DNA of 64,000 nucleotides from Methanosarcina siciliae T4/M (GTDB lineage: Archaea > Halobacteriota > Methanosarcinia > Methanosarcinales > Methanosarcinaceae): assembly GCF_000970085.1 (NCBI RefSeq), contig NZ_CP009506.1, positions 186,001 through 250,000 on the forward strand. Direction: 5' to 3'. Positions 53,478 through 62,987 of the stretch are shown one piece after another; position 1 is the first letter of the stretch; the number at the start of each line of letters is the position of its first letter. Below the pieces are notes generated by a model. That model was given only the letters and a program-made list of their open reading frames with translations. It was not told where the DNA came from and did not search any database. The position numbers and the translations under genes were made by a program.

Positions 53478-54824
53478 ATGGAATTATTCGGAACTAATGG
53501 TGTACGTGGTATTGCCAATGAATTTATAAATCCTGAACTGGCAGTCAATTTAGCCAAAAGCCTGGGTACGTACATGGGCTCAAAAGGTACGGTTGCAATA
53601 GGCTGTGATACCAGGATTTCGGGCCATATGCTGAAATCAGCAGCAATTGCCGGAGCTCTTGCAACAGGCCTGAATGTGATTGATGTTGGGACTGTCCCTA
53701 CTCCCTCCATTCAGTATTATGTGCGCGACTATGCTGATGCCGGGATCGTTATTACGGCATCTCACAATCCCAGGGAGTATAATGGAATCAAGTTTATTGC
53801 AGGAGATGGCTCCGAATTCCCGAGGGATGGGGAAAGGGATATTGAAAAAATTTATTTCTCAGGCAAATTTTCGACGGTTTCGTGGGAAAAAACAGGAAAT
53901 TTCAGGATTGATCCGTCAGTTAATAATTATTACATTAAAAACATAATCCGCGCAGTAGATGCCGAAGCCATACGCAGCCGGAAATTTAAAGTGGTTGTGG
54001 ATACGGGCTGCGGTGCAGGCTCCCTTACCCTTCCTTTCCTGCTCGGGGAACTTGGCTGTGAGGTGCTCACCCTCGGGGCCCAGCCTGATGGGACATTTCC
54101 GTGGAGAAACCCGGAACCCACGCCGGAAGTCCTCACCGAGCTTTCGGACCTTGTTAAAAAGACCGGGGCAGCTTTCGGGGCAGCACATGACGGGGATGCG
54201 GACAGAATAGTCTTTATGGACGAAAACGGAGAATTCGTAAACGAGGAAGTCCTGCTTGCCATGATGGCAAAATATATACTTGAGCGTGAAAAAGGACCGA
54301 TAGTTACTCCGGTAAGTTCTTCCCAGCGCATGGCTGACGTCGCAAAGGAAGAAGGGGTTGAACTTCACTGGACCGCTGTAGGTTCAATCAATGTCGCCCG
54401 AAAGATGATGGAAACAGGTGCCGTTTTTGGGGGTGAGGGTAATGGAGGCCTTATTTTCCCCAAGCACCAGTACTGCCGGGACGGAGCAATGGCGTGCGCT
54501 AAAATCCTTGAGATCCTTTCCGGAGGAAAAAAGCTTTCCGAAACAACCAAAAGCGTGCCCGTGTACTTCAATGCAAAGACCAAAACGCCTTCCAGGGATG
54601 TTGCGGGCACTATGGGAAAAATCCGAAATGAGACTTCAAACCTGGGGCTCAAAATAGATACTATTGACGGGGTCAAGATCTGGTATGAAGATGGATGGGT
54701 CCTTATACGTCCTTCAGGTACCGAACCTATTTTCCGAATCTTTGCCGAGGCAAAGAAACAGGAGAGGGCAGAAGAATTAATGCATGAAGGTTTGGAAATG
54801 GTCTTAAAGGCCGAAAAAACCTGA
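53478..54824 (+). CDS. glmM: phosphoglucosamine mutase-type phosphohexomutase
   Basis: A 448-residue alpha-D-phosphohexomutase. The phosphoserine is Ser95 in VITASHNPREYNG, the magnesium loop is HDGDADRI (about 238), the sugar loop GEGNGG and the phosphate loop RPSGTEPIFRIFAEA. The start ELFGTNGVRG is that of archaeal GlmM, which interconverts glucosamine 6- and 1-phosphates for UDP-GlcNAc; some relatives prefer glucose or mannose phosphates. Five copies of a 16-bp repeat begin directly after the stop. Confidence 0.92.
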   Translation: MELFGTNGVRGIANEFINPELAVNLAKSLGTYMGSKGTVAIGCDTRISGHMLKSAAIAGALATGLNVIDVGTVPTPSIQYYVRDYADAGIVITASHNPREYNGIKFIAGDGSEFPRDGERDIEKIYFSGKFSTVSWEKTGNFRIDPSVNNYYIKNIIRAVDAEAIRSRKFKVVVDTGCGAGSLTLPFLLGELGCEVLTLGAQPDGTFPWRNPEPTPEVLTELSDLVKKTGAAFGAAHDGDADRIVFMDENGEFVNEEVLLAMMAKYILEREKGPIVTPVSSSQRMADVAKEEGVELHWTAVGSINVARKMMETGAVFGGEGNGGLIFPKHQYCRDGAMACAKILEILSGGKKLSETTKSVPVYFNAKTKTPSRDVAGTMGKIRNETSNLGLKIDTIDGVKIWYEDGWVLIRPSGTEPIFRIFAEAKKQERAEELMHEGLEMVLKAEKT

Positions 54825-54825
54825 A

Positions 54826-54919
54826 CAGGAAATTGAATCTTCAGGAAATTGAATCTTCAGGAAATTGAATCTTCAGGAAATTGAATCTTCAGGAAATTGA
54901 ATCTTCAGGAAATTGGGTC
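54826..54919. repeat. five perfect tandem copies of a 16-bp unit after the mutase gene
   Basis: CAGGAAATTGAATCTT repeats without change at 54826, 54842, 54858, 54874 and 54890, with a partial sixth copy to 54919. It starts one base after the TGA stop, so it lies in the 3' untranslated region. Confidence 0.95.
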
Positions 54920-54946
54920 AAAAGGGTAGATTACAAATTCATGGGG

Positions 54947-54966
54947 GGCTCAAATTGATCTGAGCC
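54947..54966 (+). terminator. stem-loop terminator after the mutase gene
   Basis: GGCTCA and TGAGCC pair perfectly around an eight-base loop and are followed by a pyrimidine-rich tract (TTTATCTTCCCTTTCTTTA). Confidence 0.6.
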
Positions 54967-55728
54967 TTTATCTTCCCTTTCTTTATTCTAACTTAATCGC
55001 TCCTTTAATCGTTCCTTTTTCATTGATTACCATCTGCATGATGCCGGAAGTTGAGGTCAGAAAAATGAATTGGCCTTGAGTTCCTTATCTAATTCTCGAT
55101 TTGCTTAATTATGATTTATTATGTATTGTATTAAGATAAGTAACAACAAATTATAAATAGATTGAAGTATTTCTTACTTTTGGGAATTAAAACAGATGCA
55201 TTTTTCCTGTAGATAAATGTGTCAGTCTGAGAGTCTCCTAATCGGAAAAACATACACCTCCTAAATGTAAAAAGAGAAGGTTCGAAGTCACCTGCTAAGA
55301 AGAACAGAAAGAGCATTACAGGCTCGATAAGTATCCCAAAAAGAGAAATAAATAAGGGATCAGCACACCTTTGAAATATACGAACCGTCAAACCTGAAAA
55401 ATCGGTGAACATAATTTAAAAACGGGCATAGATCAAACCTGCAAACATAAAACATTTTTACGAAGGATTCTTGAAAATAAAAGAGCTCTTTACGGATTCC
55501 TTAAACGGATTCCTGAAAAGAGTTCTTGAAAATTAAATACAGACTACAGACCTGAGATTTGATTCCGATTAACGGAATTTTGCCATCAGGGTAAATTTAC
55601 AGGATCAAAAACAAAGGCTCCTTGTGCGGTTAAATTCAAAAACAGATTCAAAGCAAACAAAGGATCGGGGTTTTAAAGCTGGTACCGGAGTTATGCCGAC
55701 TTTCCTCAATCCTACTCTCCTTTCTTTT
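54967..55728. other. 760-base spacer without a supported gene
   Basis: The longest empty stretch of the window. One 93-codon frame on the minus strand lacks a ribosome-binding site and coding-like composition. Near 55460-55540 GGATTC and TCTTGAAAAT recur several times, possibly a degenerate repeat. A non-coding RNA cannot be excluded. Confidence 0.4.
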
Positions 55729-56853
55729 TTATATCTTCCTGTGTTTTTCCCAGTAACCTGTTAGTTTTCCTCCAAGGGCTAGTTTTCCAAGCTCCCGCTT
55801 TACCCGGTTGCTAACCTCCGAAGGAACAGCTGATGCGTACGGAGTTCCCGGAAGGGGGGTCATGTAATGAGCCCTGACGGTTCCGCCCCTTTTGCAGATC
55901 CAGCGGACAAGTTCAAGGCTTTTTTCCTGATCCTCTTCAGTTTCTGAGGGAAGCCCGAAAATAAAATCGACTGCCGGAACAATCTCATGTTCCAGGCAGC
56001 ACTCAACAGCTGAAATGCTGTTCTCAACCGTATGCCCTCTCCTTATTTCTTTAAGGATACCGTCACTCCCTGACTGGGCTCCAAGGCTAAGGCTGTCGTT
56101 TGCACAATATTTTCTCACAAGTTCTACAGATTCTTCGGTCACGAACTCGGGGCGCACTTCGGAGGGGAAAGTCCCGAAAAAGATCTTTTTATCGGGCAGT
56201 TCACGGAGGGCAGAGAGCAGTTTTTCTACCTTATCGAACCTCGGGTGAATTCCATCGCTTCCGTATGCGAAAGCATTTGAAGCTATGAAACGGAGGTCGT
56301 CATAGTACCGTGCATTCTTCAGGATGGAATCAATGCTCCTGTGCCTGACTTCTCTTCCAAAAAGCCTGGGCGTCTGGCAGTACTTGCAGCCCCAGGGGCA
56401 TCCGCGACTGATCTCAATGGGAGCCCGGAGTTTTTTCGGATCGAAACAGGGGTATGCGTCCAGGTTCACATGCGGTCTTTCCGGAGTTTTGATCACTCTG
56501 CCGGTGTCTGCTGATTTGTAAGCGATTCCCTTTGCCTCTCCTGGGTCTCCTCCCTCTTTCAGGACCTTCACGAGTTCAGGAAGGGTTTCTTCCCCTTCAC
56601 CAATAACCACGTAATCAAAATACTCAAGTGTCTCTTCAGGGGACCCGGATGGGTGCGGTCCTCCTGCAATGAAGATCGAATCCGTCCCTGCATTTTCAAC
56701 CTCCCTGAAGATTTTCGCTGCCTGCCGTGTAGTAAAACTGTAGATCATGATCCCGTTCTGGGGTTTGTCCGTAAACCCTGCTTCGGGAAGTAAGGGGGAA
56801 AGGACCGCAAAACTGTATGAGTTTTTTTTGCTGTACCGAAAATTCACATCCAT
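55729..56853 (-). CDS. B12-binding-domain/radical SAM protein
   Basis: About 374 residues. A B12-binding-like N-terminal domain (about 30-130, with SIFIAGGPHPSGSPEETLEY and YVVIGEGEETLPEL) precedes a radical SAM barrel with the cluster motif RGCPWGCKYC (CxxxCxxC, about 155-164). The later VDFIFGLPSETEEDQ is usual for such proteins. It resembles a methanogen family with this architecture whose reaction is unknown. ATG 56853 has GAGGAA before it; an in-frame ATG at 56898 is possible. Confidence 0.85.
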   Translation of the reverse strand: MDVNFRYSKKNSYSFAVLSPLLPEAGFTDKPQNGIMIYSFTTRQAAKIFREVENAGTDSIFIAGGPHPSGSPEETLEYFDYVVIGEGEETLPELVKVLKEGGDPGEAKGIAYKSADTGRVIKTPERPHVNLDAYPCFDPKKLRAPIEISRGCPWGCKYCQTPRLFGREVRHRSIDSILKNARYYDDLRFIASNAFAYGSDGIHPRFDKVEKLLSALRELPDKKIFFGTFPSEVRPEFVTEESVELVRKYCANDSLSLGAQSGSDGILKEIRRGHTVENSISAVECCLEHEIVPAVDFIFGLPSETEEDQEKSLELVRWICKRGGTVRAHYMTPLPGTPYASAVPSEVSNRVKRELGKLALGGKLTGYWEKHRKI

Positions 56854-56923
56854 TTTTTCCTCTTCCCGGGCCTTTTTAGTCCTCTTCAGTTTTTCCATTT
56901 CTCTTCAGTTTATCCGTTTCTTC

Positions 56924-58030
56924 TCATGTTATGGGTTTAAAAGGAATCAGGGTAAAGCAGAGAAGCCCGAGGATAAAGGTAAGGATTCCTATAAGGATGC
57001 GTTTTCTGTCCAGCTTCATTTTATCATGAAGGGGGGATGGGTGCCCGGCTGCTGCAAAGGCCCAGAGGAAGAGCGCCCAGAATATCCAGATAAAGCCGTC
57101 TCCTCTTAACCCGTAAACCACATAAATACCTATCAGGAAAAGAACCCTGGGCATCATTGAAGATACCCAATTCGCTTTTTTACCGAGCATTGCCCTGAGC
57201 ACGTGCCCGCCGTCAAGCTGCCCTGCAGGAAGGAGATTCAGAAGGGTTACAAACATCCCCACCCAGCCTGCAAAAGCCACAGGGTGCAAGTCGGTTCCCG
57301 TAACCCCGACAAGTTTCTGGAGCATCACAAAAAGAGGGGGGAGGCCAAGCTCAAACATCAGAGAATCGGGCAACGGTTTGATTGCAGGCGCATCAAGACT
57401 CAGCCCGATTATGGTAACCACAATTGAGACCAGAAGCCCTACAAGAGGTCCGGCTATTCCCACATCAAAGAGGGCTTTCCGGTCAGGAATTGGTCCTCTG
57501 TAACGGATTACCGCTCCCATAGTACCTATGAAAGTCGGAAACGGGATAAAATAAGGGAGAGACGTTTTCATCCCATGGTGCCTTGCCATTGCATAATGGG
57601 CCATCTCATGGGAGCCGAGCACAGCCAGTATTGCAAGGGTGAAGGGCAAGCCCTGGATAATCTGCATGGGGGCACTCCATAGATCAACCCCAAACATCCA
57701 GGCTCCGCAGATCATAGTTGTAAAAACTGTTGCTATGAAAAGCGCAAGGTTTACCCAGTGTTTTTCTTTTGCCTTTTTTACGGGGGAAATAATAAGAACG
57801 TGTTCCCCAAGCTCGTACTTCAGAGTGCCTCCGAATCCTTGCTGTTCGAGGGGAGTCCAGAGTTCCCCCATCACATTTTCGGTATCAATTTTAGGGGTGC
57901 CGAAAAAATAGATAATCTCTCCGGACTTCTGGATTTCATATACGTCAAATACCCTCGTTATGTAAGGGTATATGCGTGAAATCGTCTCTTCAGTATCCGA
58001 ATTCTCCTGACCTTTTCTTCCCTGTTTCAT
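56924..58030 (-). CDS. site-2 protease family (M50) membrane metalloprotease
   Basis: An intramembrane zinc protease of about 368 residues with at least seven hydrophobic segments. The zinc motif is HEMAH in AILAVLGSHEMAHYAM (about 141-145), with the second motif NLLPAGQLDGGHV. The first 90 residues are cytosolic-like and precede the first membrane helix. The substrate is unknown; relatives cut membrane-tethered regulators. ATG 58030 is chosen; GTG 58042 would add four residues. Confidence 0.9.
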   Translation of the reverse strand: MKQGRKGQENSDTEETISRIYPYITRVFDVYEIQKSGEIIYFFGTPKIDTENVMGELWTPLEQQGFGGTLKYELGEHVLIISPVKKAKEKHWVNLALFIATVFTTMICGAWMFGVDLWSAPMQIIQGLPFTLAILAVLGSHEMAHYAMARHHGMKTSLPYFIPFPTFIGTMGAVIRYRGPIPDRKALFDVGIAGPLVGLLVSIVVTIIGLSLDAPAIKPLPDSLMFELGLPPLFVMLQKLVGVTGTDLHPVAFAGWVGMFVTLLNLLPAGQLDGGHVLRAMLGKKANWVSSMMPRVLFLIGIYVVYGLRGDGFIWIFWALFLWAFAAAGHPSPLHDKMKLDRKRILIGILTFILGLLCFTLIPFKPIT

Positions 58031-58138
58031 TTTAAGTTTCACGTCTCTGGAGCTTGGGGTTTCTTTTAGGTTCTACCAATACGATTTCCATGTTTTACGC
58101 TTAAGCGGCAGGTATTAAGGCTTAAGGTTTAACCTGTA

Positions 58139-58573
58139 TTATTCTTCTACTTTACTGCCTTTCGGTTCAAGCAATTCGATATATCCCTCACTGCCGTTTA
58201 CCTGAACAATGTCTCCATCCTTTAAAAATTCATACGGGCTTTTTTCCAGCATATCAACTAAAGGGATTTCAGATATAATTGCCCCTACCGCTACTATAGG
58301 TTCGGTTTCCAAATTGATAATCGCCACCGGAGCAGCTCCGTTTTTCTTCAGCTGGTACATTACATAGGAGCCGACAGTCGATCCTTTCCCATGAGGGAAA
58401 ACAAGCACCTTTCCTTTGATTGATTTTCCTGCGAGAGAGTTTTTTTCCTCGACAACAATTCCAGTTTTAGGGTCCACACTGCCAAGGAAGGATATGGGGT
58501 CTCTGGAAATCAAAACTTCCCCTTCTGCACGTCCCCTGGAAATTGCCCTGCCTTTGAATTTAATAGGAACCAC
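58139..58573 (-). CDS. phosphomevalonate dehydratase small subunit (DUF126)
   Basis: The swivel-domain subunit (about 145 residues) of the aconitase X-type dehydratase that removes water from mevalonate 5-phosphate in the archaeal mevalonate route. It shows KFKGRAISRGRAEGEVLIS, then VLVFPHGKGSTVGSYVMY, the conserved DUF126 core. The start is GTG 58573, overlapping the large-subunit stop by 14 bases, with AAGG upstream; this implies translational coupling. Confidence 0.88.
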   Translation of the reverse strand: MVPIKFKGRAISRGRAEGEVLISRDPISFLGSVDPKTGIVVEEKNSLAGKSIKGKVLVFPHGKGSTVGSYVMYQLKKNGAAPVAIINLETEPIVAVGAIISEIPLVDMLEKSPYEFLKDGDIVQVNGSEGYIELLEPKGSKVEE

Positions 58574-59765
58574 CTGCCTTCTTTCCTTTCCTTCCGGTTG
58601 CCTCCTCGACGCAGGCTTCCATATTCCCGTATACACTTTCAGTCCCACACATCCCGGGCACGTAGGCAAAGGCTTTTCCCGAATTCACCATGACGCAGGA
58701 GTAGCTGTTGGTTGCCGGGGAAACTACCATGCAGGTATCGCAAACGACCTTGGCCCCGCTTTCTTCAATTGTTCTAATATGTTCGGGGTAGCGGTTTGCA
58801 AGTTCCCGCGAGGTAAAGATCCAGGTTTCCTTTGAAACCGTTTTTCCTTTCAGGAGCTCAGCCGCTTTTTTAAGTTCCGCTGCAGAGCAGTGGGGGCAGC
58901 CTATAGTAATCAGTTCGGGTTCTTTACCGGCCCTTCCTCTGCTCTCGTAAACTTCATCAAGCTGGCTTCTCTCGATAATTATCTTTTCTTCGGGCTCTTC
59001 AAAACCCAGCCTGCAGGCTTCGGGGGTCACTCCTTCAACATGATAAAGCGCCACTGCACCGGATGCCGCCATTGCAGCTCCAAGGGCTTTAAGTTCGTCT
59101 TTTTCCGGTGTATTCTTCAAACGGAAAATAGGTACCCTGCTTCCAATGATTTTGCCTGCCACGTAACCAAGTGCTCCGTAATCCGATTCTTTAAGCGGGA
59201 ACTCCACCCCTATAGAGACTTCAGGAACACGGTTTTTCTCAAGATGGAACCCATAGTTTGCAGTTTTTCCAAGGAGCGCTGCCGAAAGAGCTGATGGTCC
59301 TCCTTCCCTGTTCGTCCGGGCCCCTATTACGGAGTTTGCGTAGGAGATGGCTGACGATTCGCTCCATGCCAGATGGTCGCCGTAGCCCACGGAAAAGCCC
59401 TCGAGGGTATAGGGAGTGCAGGTACATTCACAGCGGATGCCGAGCTTTTTATAAGCCTGAACAATTGCCTTCTGCTTTTCTGCAAATTCGGGGGAGATCT
59501 TCAACCTTTCCCAGTCTTCAAGGTCCATCCCGGCCGGGTTCAGGATTGCGGGAACCTTTACCTGTCCCTCCAGGTCCGAGATCCATTCAAGTCCGGCATC
59601 ACCTATGGTTTTATAAGAAACTCCTGCAATCTGGGCGCTTTTGATAGGGATTAGCCCGTCTGCTCCGTAGATGTCTCCGAGAGCCACAAGGATTTCAATT
59701 GCCTGCCTGAGAGTCTCTCCTGCCTCTCCGTTCAGGATTTGTTCTTCTTCTTTTGTAAGATACAT
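58560..59765 (-). CDS. phosphomevalonate dehydratase large subunit (aconitase X)
   Basis: The catalytic [4Fe-4S] subunit (401 residues). Cluster cysteines are likely in CECTCTPYTLEG, TIGCPHCSAAEL and VVCDTCMVVSP, with NSGKAFAYVPGMCG near the end. The enzyme forms trans-anhydromevalonate 5-phosphate. Together with the DUF126 subunit and the UbiD gene 230 bases upstream it constitutes the archaeal replacement for the eukaryotic phosphomevalonate steps. GAGTGA precedes the ATG. Confidence 0.9.
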   Translation of the reverse strand: MYLTKEEEQILNGEAGETLRQAIEILVALGDIYGADGLIPIKSAQIAGVSYKTIGDAGLEWISDLEGQVKVPAILNPAGMDLEDWERLKISPEFAEKQKAIVQAYKKLGIRCECTCTPYTLEGFSVGYGDHLAWSESSAISYANSVIGARTNREGGPSALSAALLGKTANYGFHLEKNRVPEVSIGVEFPLKESDYGALGYVAGKIIGSRVPIFRLKNTPEKDELKALGAAMAASGAVALYHVEGVTPEACRLGFEEPEEKIIIERSQLDEVYESRGRAGKEPELITIGCPHCSAAELKKAAELLKGKTVSKETWIFTSRELANRYPEHIRTIEESGAKVVCDTCMVVSPATNSYSCVMVNSGKAFAYVPGMCGTESVYGNMEACVEEATGRKGKKAGGSY

Positions 59766-59994
59766 GAAAATTCACTCTTTAGTTGCCAGGTAGTAAACAG
59801 GGATGTAATATATTGAAGCAAAGATATATTGAGGCAGAATAATTATTGATGTACAAACTATTAAAACAAATACGGAACACTGAAGTGAGTATAAAATCCT
59901 AAAGCAAGGTAAGGGTATTCCATATCCCCTGTTTGCAGTCCCTTTAAGTTTGTCTGCCCTTTAAAAGTTCCGTATTTTAAAAGTTTCATCTCAG

Positions 59995-61263
59995 TTATTT
60001 TTCAGGAATCACTGCCCTTTCGAAGTTTTCTTTTTCAATAAGGACTTTTGTAGCATCGATTCCCACTTTCGTGGTTGTCCCGTCAGGAGCTCCTCTCGGG
60101 TCAAGGGAGCTGCCGCGGACATTGGGAATAATGAGGATATCCATATCCCCTTTCACCCTTGTAGCAACTGCGAACTCGACATCGGCAGGGTCAAAGATAT
60201 TTATGTCCTCATCCACGATCACCACATGCTTCAGGCTCGTATGGGCTGCAAAGGCTGCCATAATTGCATTTTTCGCATCTCCTTCGGTCTGCTTTTCGAT
60301 CTGCACGACTGCATGGAGGTAACAGCATCCTCCTTCTGTTAAGACCACGTTTTTAACGGTCGTAACTTCCCCTACAGCCCTGTATATCCTGGGCTCATAA
60401 GGAACTCCCATCATCAGGAGGTGCTCGGGGCCGGCCGGCAGAATTCCGTGGTAGATCGGGTCTTTTCTGTGGATAACACGGGTAATGCGGATCACAGGTT
60501 CTTTCCTTACAACATCGTATGTTCCCGTAATGTCCACAAACGGTCCTTCATCAACTTTTTCCACAGGGTCAACGTACCCTTCGAGCACAATTTCGGAGTG
60601 AGGGACTTTTACCCCGTTTGAACACTCAAAAAGTTCTACAGGAGCTCCCCTCAGGGCAGCTGCGTATTCAAATTCTTTTCCTACGGGCACTCTTGTAGTG
60701 GTTGCGTAAGTAATCGTGGGGTCGCAGCCGATAACAATTGCAACGGGCAGAGGTTCGCCTTTTTCTGCAGCCTTTTTATGCAGGAGGTATGTATGCCTCG
60801 GAGGGACGAGGCGAGCTGCGAGTTTTTCTTTCCCCACAAGCATAAGGCGGTGGATGGAAGCATTAATGGTACCTCCATATTCGGAAACTACAATCCCTGC
60901 AGTTATGTATGGAGCGCCGTCTTTTTCAAAATGGGTAAGGATAGGCAGTTTTGTGAGGTCAACCTCATTTTCTATGACCTCAAGAGTAGGAGATTCCGAA
61001 ACTATCCGGATTTCTCCTCCAGGGGATACTTTCGAAAGCTTCTTTATTATTTCTTCTTTGGGGACTCCGAGCATGGACGCAAGCTCGTCCCTGGAGCCAA
61101 GCAGGTTCATGATGACCTTTGAACCCGAAATGTCGTGGAAAAGGATAGGAGCTTTTGTTTTTTTTGCGATCCTTGAAGCTTCGAATCTCGGGGAAACGGG
61201 CTGCGGAACTTCTACCAGTTTTCCGTTTTCTCTTAACTGGCCTATAAAACTTCTATAAGTCAT
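59995..61263 (-). CDS. UbiD-family decarboxylase, probable anhydromevalonate phosphate decarboxylase
   Basis: A 422-residue UbiD enzyme using prenylated FMN. The family blocks VIGCDPTITYATTTRVPVG, AALRGAPVELFECSNGV, EIVLEGYVDPVEKVDEGPF (with the catalytic Glu-Arg-Glu group partly here) and EPRIYRAVGEVTTVKNV are visible. Beside both phosphomevalonate dehydratase subunits, the likely substrate is trans-anhydromevalonate phosphate, yielding isopentenyl phosphate for membrane lipids. A UbiX partner making prenyl-FMN is not in the window. Confidence 0.88.
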   Translation of the reverse strand: MTYRSFIGQLRENGKLVEVPQPVSPRFEASRIAKKTKAPILFHDISGSKVIMNLLGSRDELASMLGVPKEEIIKKLSKVSPGGEIRIVSESPTLEVIENEVDLTKLPILTHFEKDGAPYITAGIVVSEYGGTINASIHRLMLVGKEKLAARLVPPRHTYLLHKKAAEKGEPLPVAIVIGCDPTITYATTTRVPVGKEFEYAAALRGAPVELFECSNGVKVPHSEIVLEGYVDPVEKVDEGPFVDITGTYDVVRKEPVIRITRVIHRKDPIYHGILPAGPEHLLMMGVPYEPRIYRAVGEVTTVKNVVLTEGGCCYLHAVVQIEKQTEGDAKNAIMAAFAAHTSLKHVVIVDEDINIFDPADVEFAVATRVKGDMDILIIPNVRGSSLDPRGAPDGTTTKVGIDATKVLIEKENFERAVIPEK

Positions 61264-61507
61264 GGGTATCTGGATACCAAAAAGCTGTCAGATGATAAAA
61301 AGATTATCTGATCCAAGGATTATCTGATCCCGGGACTTAACAGCTTCATTTCCTGTTAACCGATAATCAGTGTCTTTTCGATTTAAAATGTAATGAAAGA
61401 GGGGTTCAGTTCTTGAAACACCCTATCCTCTTGAAAATTGTCTATTCTTAAAAATTTGTTTGTTAACCTGTCCTGCAGGTTTCGGGCAGAGCCAGGTTTT
61501 TTAGGTT

Positions 61508-62575
61508 TCAACATTCGTCGAGCATGAAGGCCCTGGGCCTTATGATCTTTTTTCTATCATACTGGTCAAAGCAATGGGCTATCCAGCCTGAGATCCTCCC
61601 GATTGCAAAAATCGAGGTTGCAAGCTGCGGAGGAATTTCCATATATTTGTAGATGACTCCGGAATAGAAATCAACGTTCGGATAAATCGGTTTTCCTCTC
61701 TTTTCCACAAGCTCGCGGATAACAACATTTTCGATTGCTTCGGCGGTTGCGTACCAGTGCATGTCCCCTCTGGATTCGGCCAGTTTCTTTGCGAGTTGTT
61801 TGAATATTGCGCCCCTTGGGTCATAAGTCTTGTAAACTCTGTGCCCGAAACCCATTATTTTTTCTTTCTGCGCGATTTTTCCAAGGACAAATTTCTCAGC
61901 ATTTTCGGGGCTTGCAACTTCGTTGAGCATGGTCATAACCTCTGCCCTTGCCCCTCCGTGAAGGGGACCTTTAAGGGTACAGAGCCCTGAAACAACTGCA
62001 GAGTAGAGGTCGGACATGGTTGAAGCTGTAACTCTGGAGGAGAAGGTGGATGCATTCAGCTCATGCTCGGCACTGAGAATAAAGTCTTTTTCCATGACTT
62101 CGGCATCCAGGGGGTCTGGCTTGCTGCCTTTTATCATGTGCAGGAAATTGGCTCCGTGGGAAAGGGAAGGGTCCGGAGGTAAAGGTTCCTTTCCATTTGC
62201 CATTCTATAATAAGTAGCAACAATGGTCGGGACTATAGCAATTAACCTTATGGCTTTTCTCATGTTTCCTTCGGGGGAACTGTCATTCAGGTCGGGGTCG
62301 AATTGTGATATGAAACAAATAACTGTACGCAGTGCTTCCATAGCATCAATATTGAAATTGCACATGCGGATGATGTCCAGAACCTCCCTGTTGATTCCAC
62401 GTTCCGCATGCAGGCGGGCCGAGTACTCGGCAAGTTCCTGTTCTCCGGGGAGCTCACCCCGGATTAGCAGATAGGAAACTGCATCGTAAGGAAGTTCAAC
62501 CAGTTCTTTGATGTCTACTTCCCTGTATTTCAGAACACCCTCCAGCCCGTCGATGAAACATATATTTTTACTCAT
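61508..62575 (-). CDS. gltA: citrate synthase (Si type)
   Basis: A 355-residue citrate synthase that condenses acetyl-CoA with oxaloacetate. Catalytic histidines are in the GLCTLKGPLHGGARAEV region and in IMGFGHRVYKTYDPR, and the aspartate in YPNVDFYSGVIY. GTGAGGTAG stands before the ATG. The gene follows aconitase by about 410 bases on the same strand, indicating an oxidative route from oxaloacetate towards 2-oxoglutarate. Confidence 0.94.
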   Translation of the reverse strand: MSKNICFIDGLEGVLKYREVDIKELVELPYDAVSYLLIRGELPGEQELAEYSARLHAERGINREVLDIIRMCNFNIDAMEALRTVICFISQFDPDLNDSSPEGNMRKAIRLIAIVPTIVATYYRMANGKEPLPPDPSLSHGANFLHMIKGSKPDPLDAEVMEKDFILSAEHELNASTFSSRVTASTMSDLYSAVVSGLCTLKGPLHGGARAEVMTMLNEVASPENAEKFVLGKIAQKEKIMGFGHRVYKTYDPRGAIFKQLAKKLAESRGDMHWYATAEAIENVVIRELVEKRGKPIYPNVDFYSGVIYKYMEIPPQLATSIFAIGRISGWIAHCFDQYDRKKIIRPRAFMLDEC

Positions 62576-62902
62576 TTTCTACCTCACAGTTATGCCTAGA
62601 GGATTTTCAAAAAATTTTGAAATTGGGGAATCCTCTGATTATAAGTGAAAGATTTCGCACGAGGACCTTTTTGGGCCCAAAAATAGGATCACAATGCAAT
62701 TGTATTATCATCGAATAAGTATATTAAATTTGTTGAAATTGTACCTTTAAATCATTTTAAATATATTTACTGAAGTTCAAATTCCTGCCATCTGGGTCTC
62801 TCCCCATATCTTAAATGTAAATTCAAATATTCTTTGTAATGTGTTTAGCTTCAAGATACCTATTTAACTAAAATAACCGAGTCTCCAGGATCAAATAAAA
62901 AA

Positions 62903-62945
62903 GGTTCCGGAAAAAAGAAGAAACCTTAACAAGGCTTGCGGAACC
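62903..62945 (-). terminator. long inverted repeat downstream of aconitase
   Basis: GGTTCCG (62903-62909) and CGGAACC (62939-62945) are perfect complements; inside them CCTT-AAC-AAGG forms a second small stem, and the minus strand has a T6 run. It lies 42 bases after the aconitase stop. The rest of the spacer 62576-62987 holds no gene. Confidence 0.45.
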
Positions 62946-62987
62946 TCTCTAAAAATTCTTGTCTGCAATACTGGCATACTCAACCCG

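Noticed and set aside
55131..55412. 93-codon minus-strand ORF
   Set aside because: No ribosome-binding site, odd composition (many Phe and Ile from AT-rich DNA), no recognisable motif.
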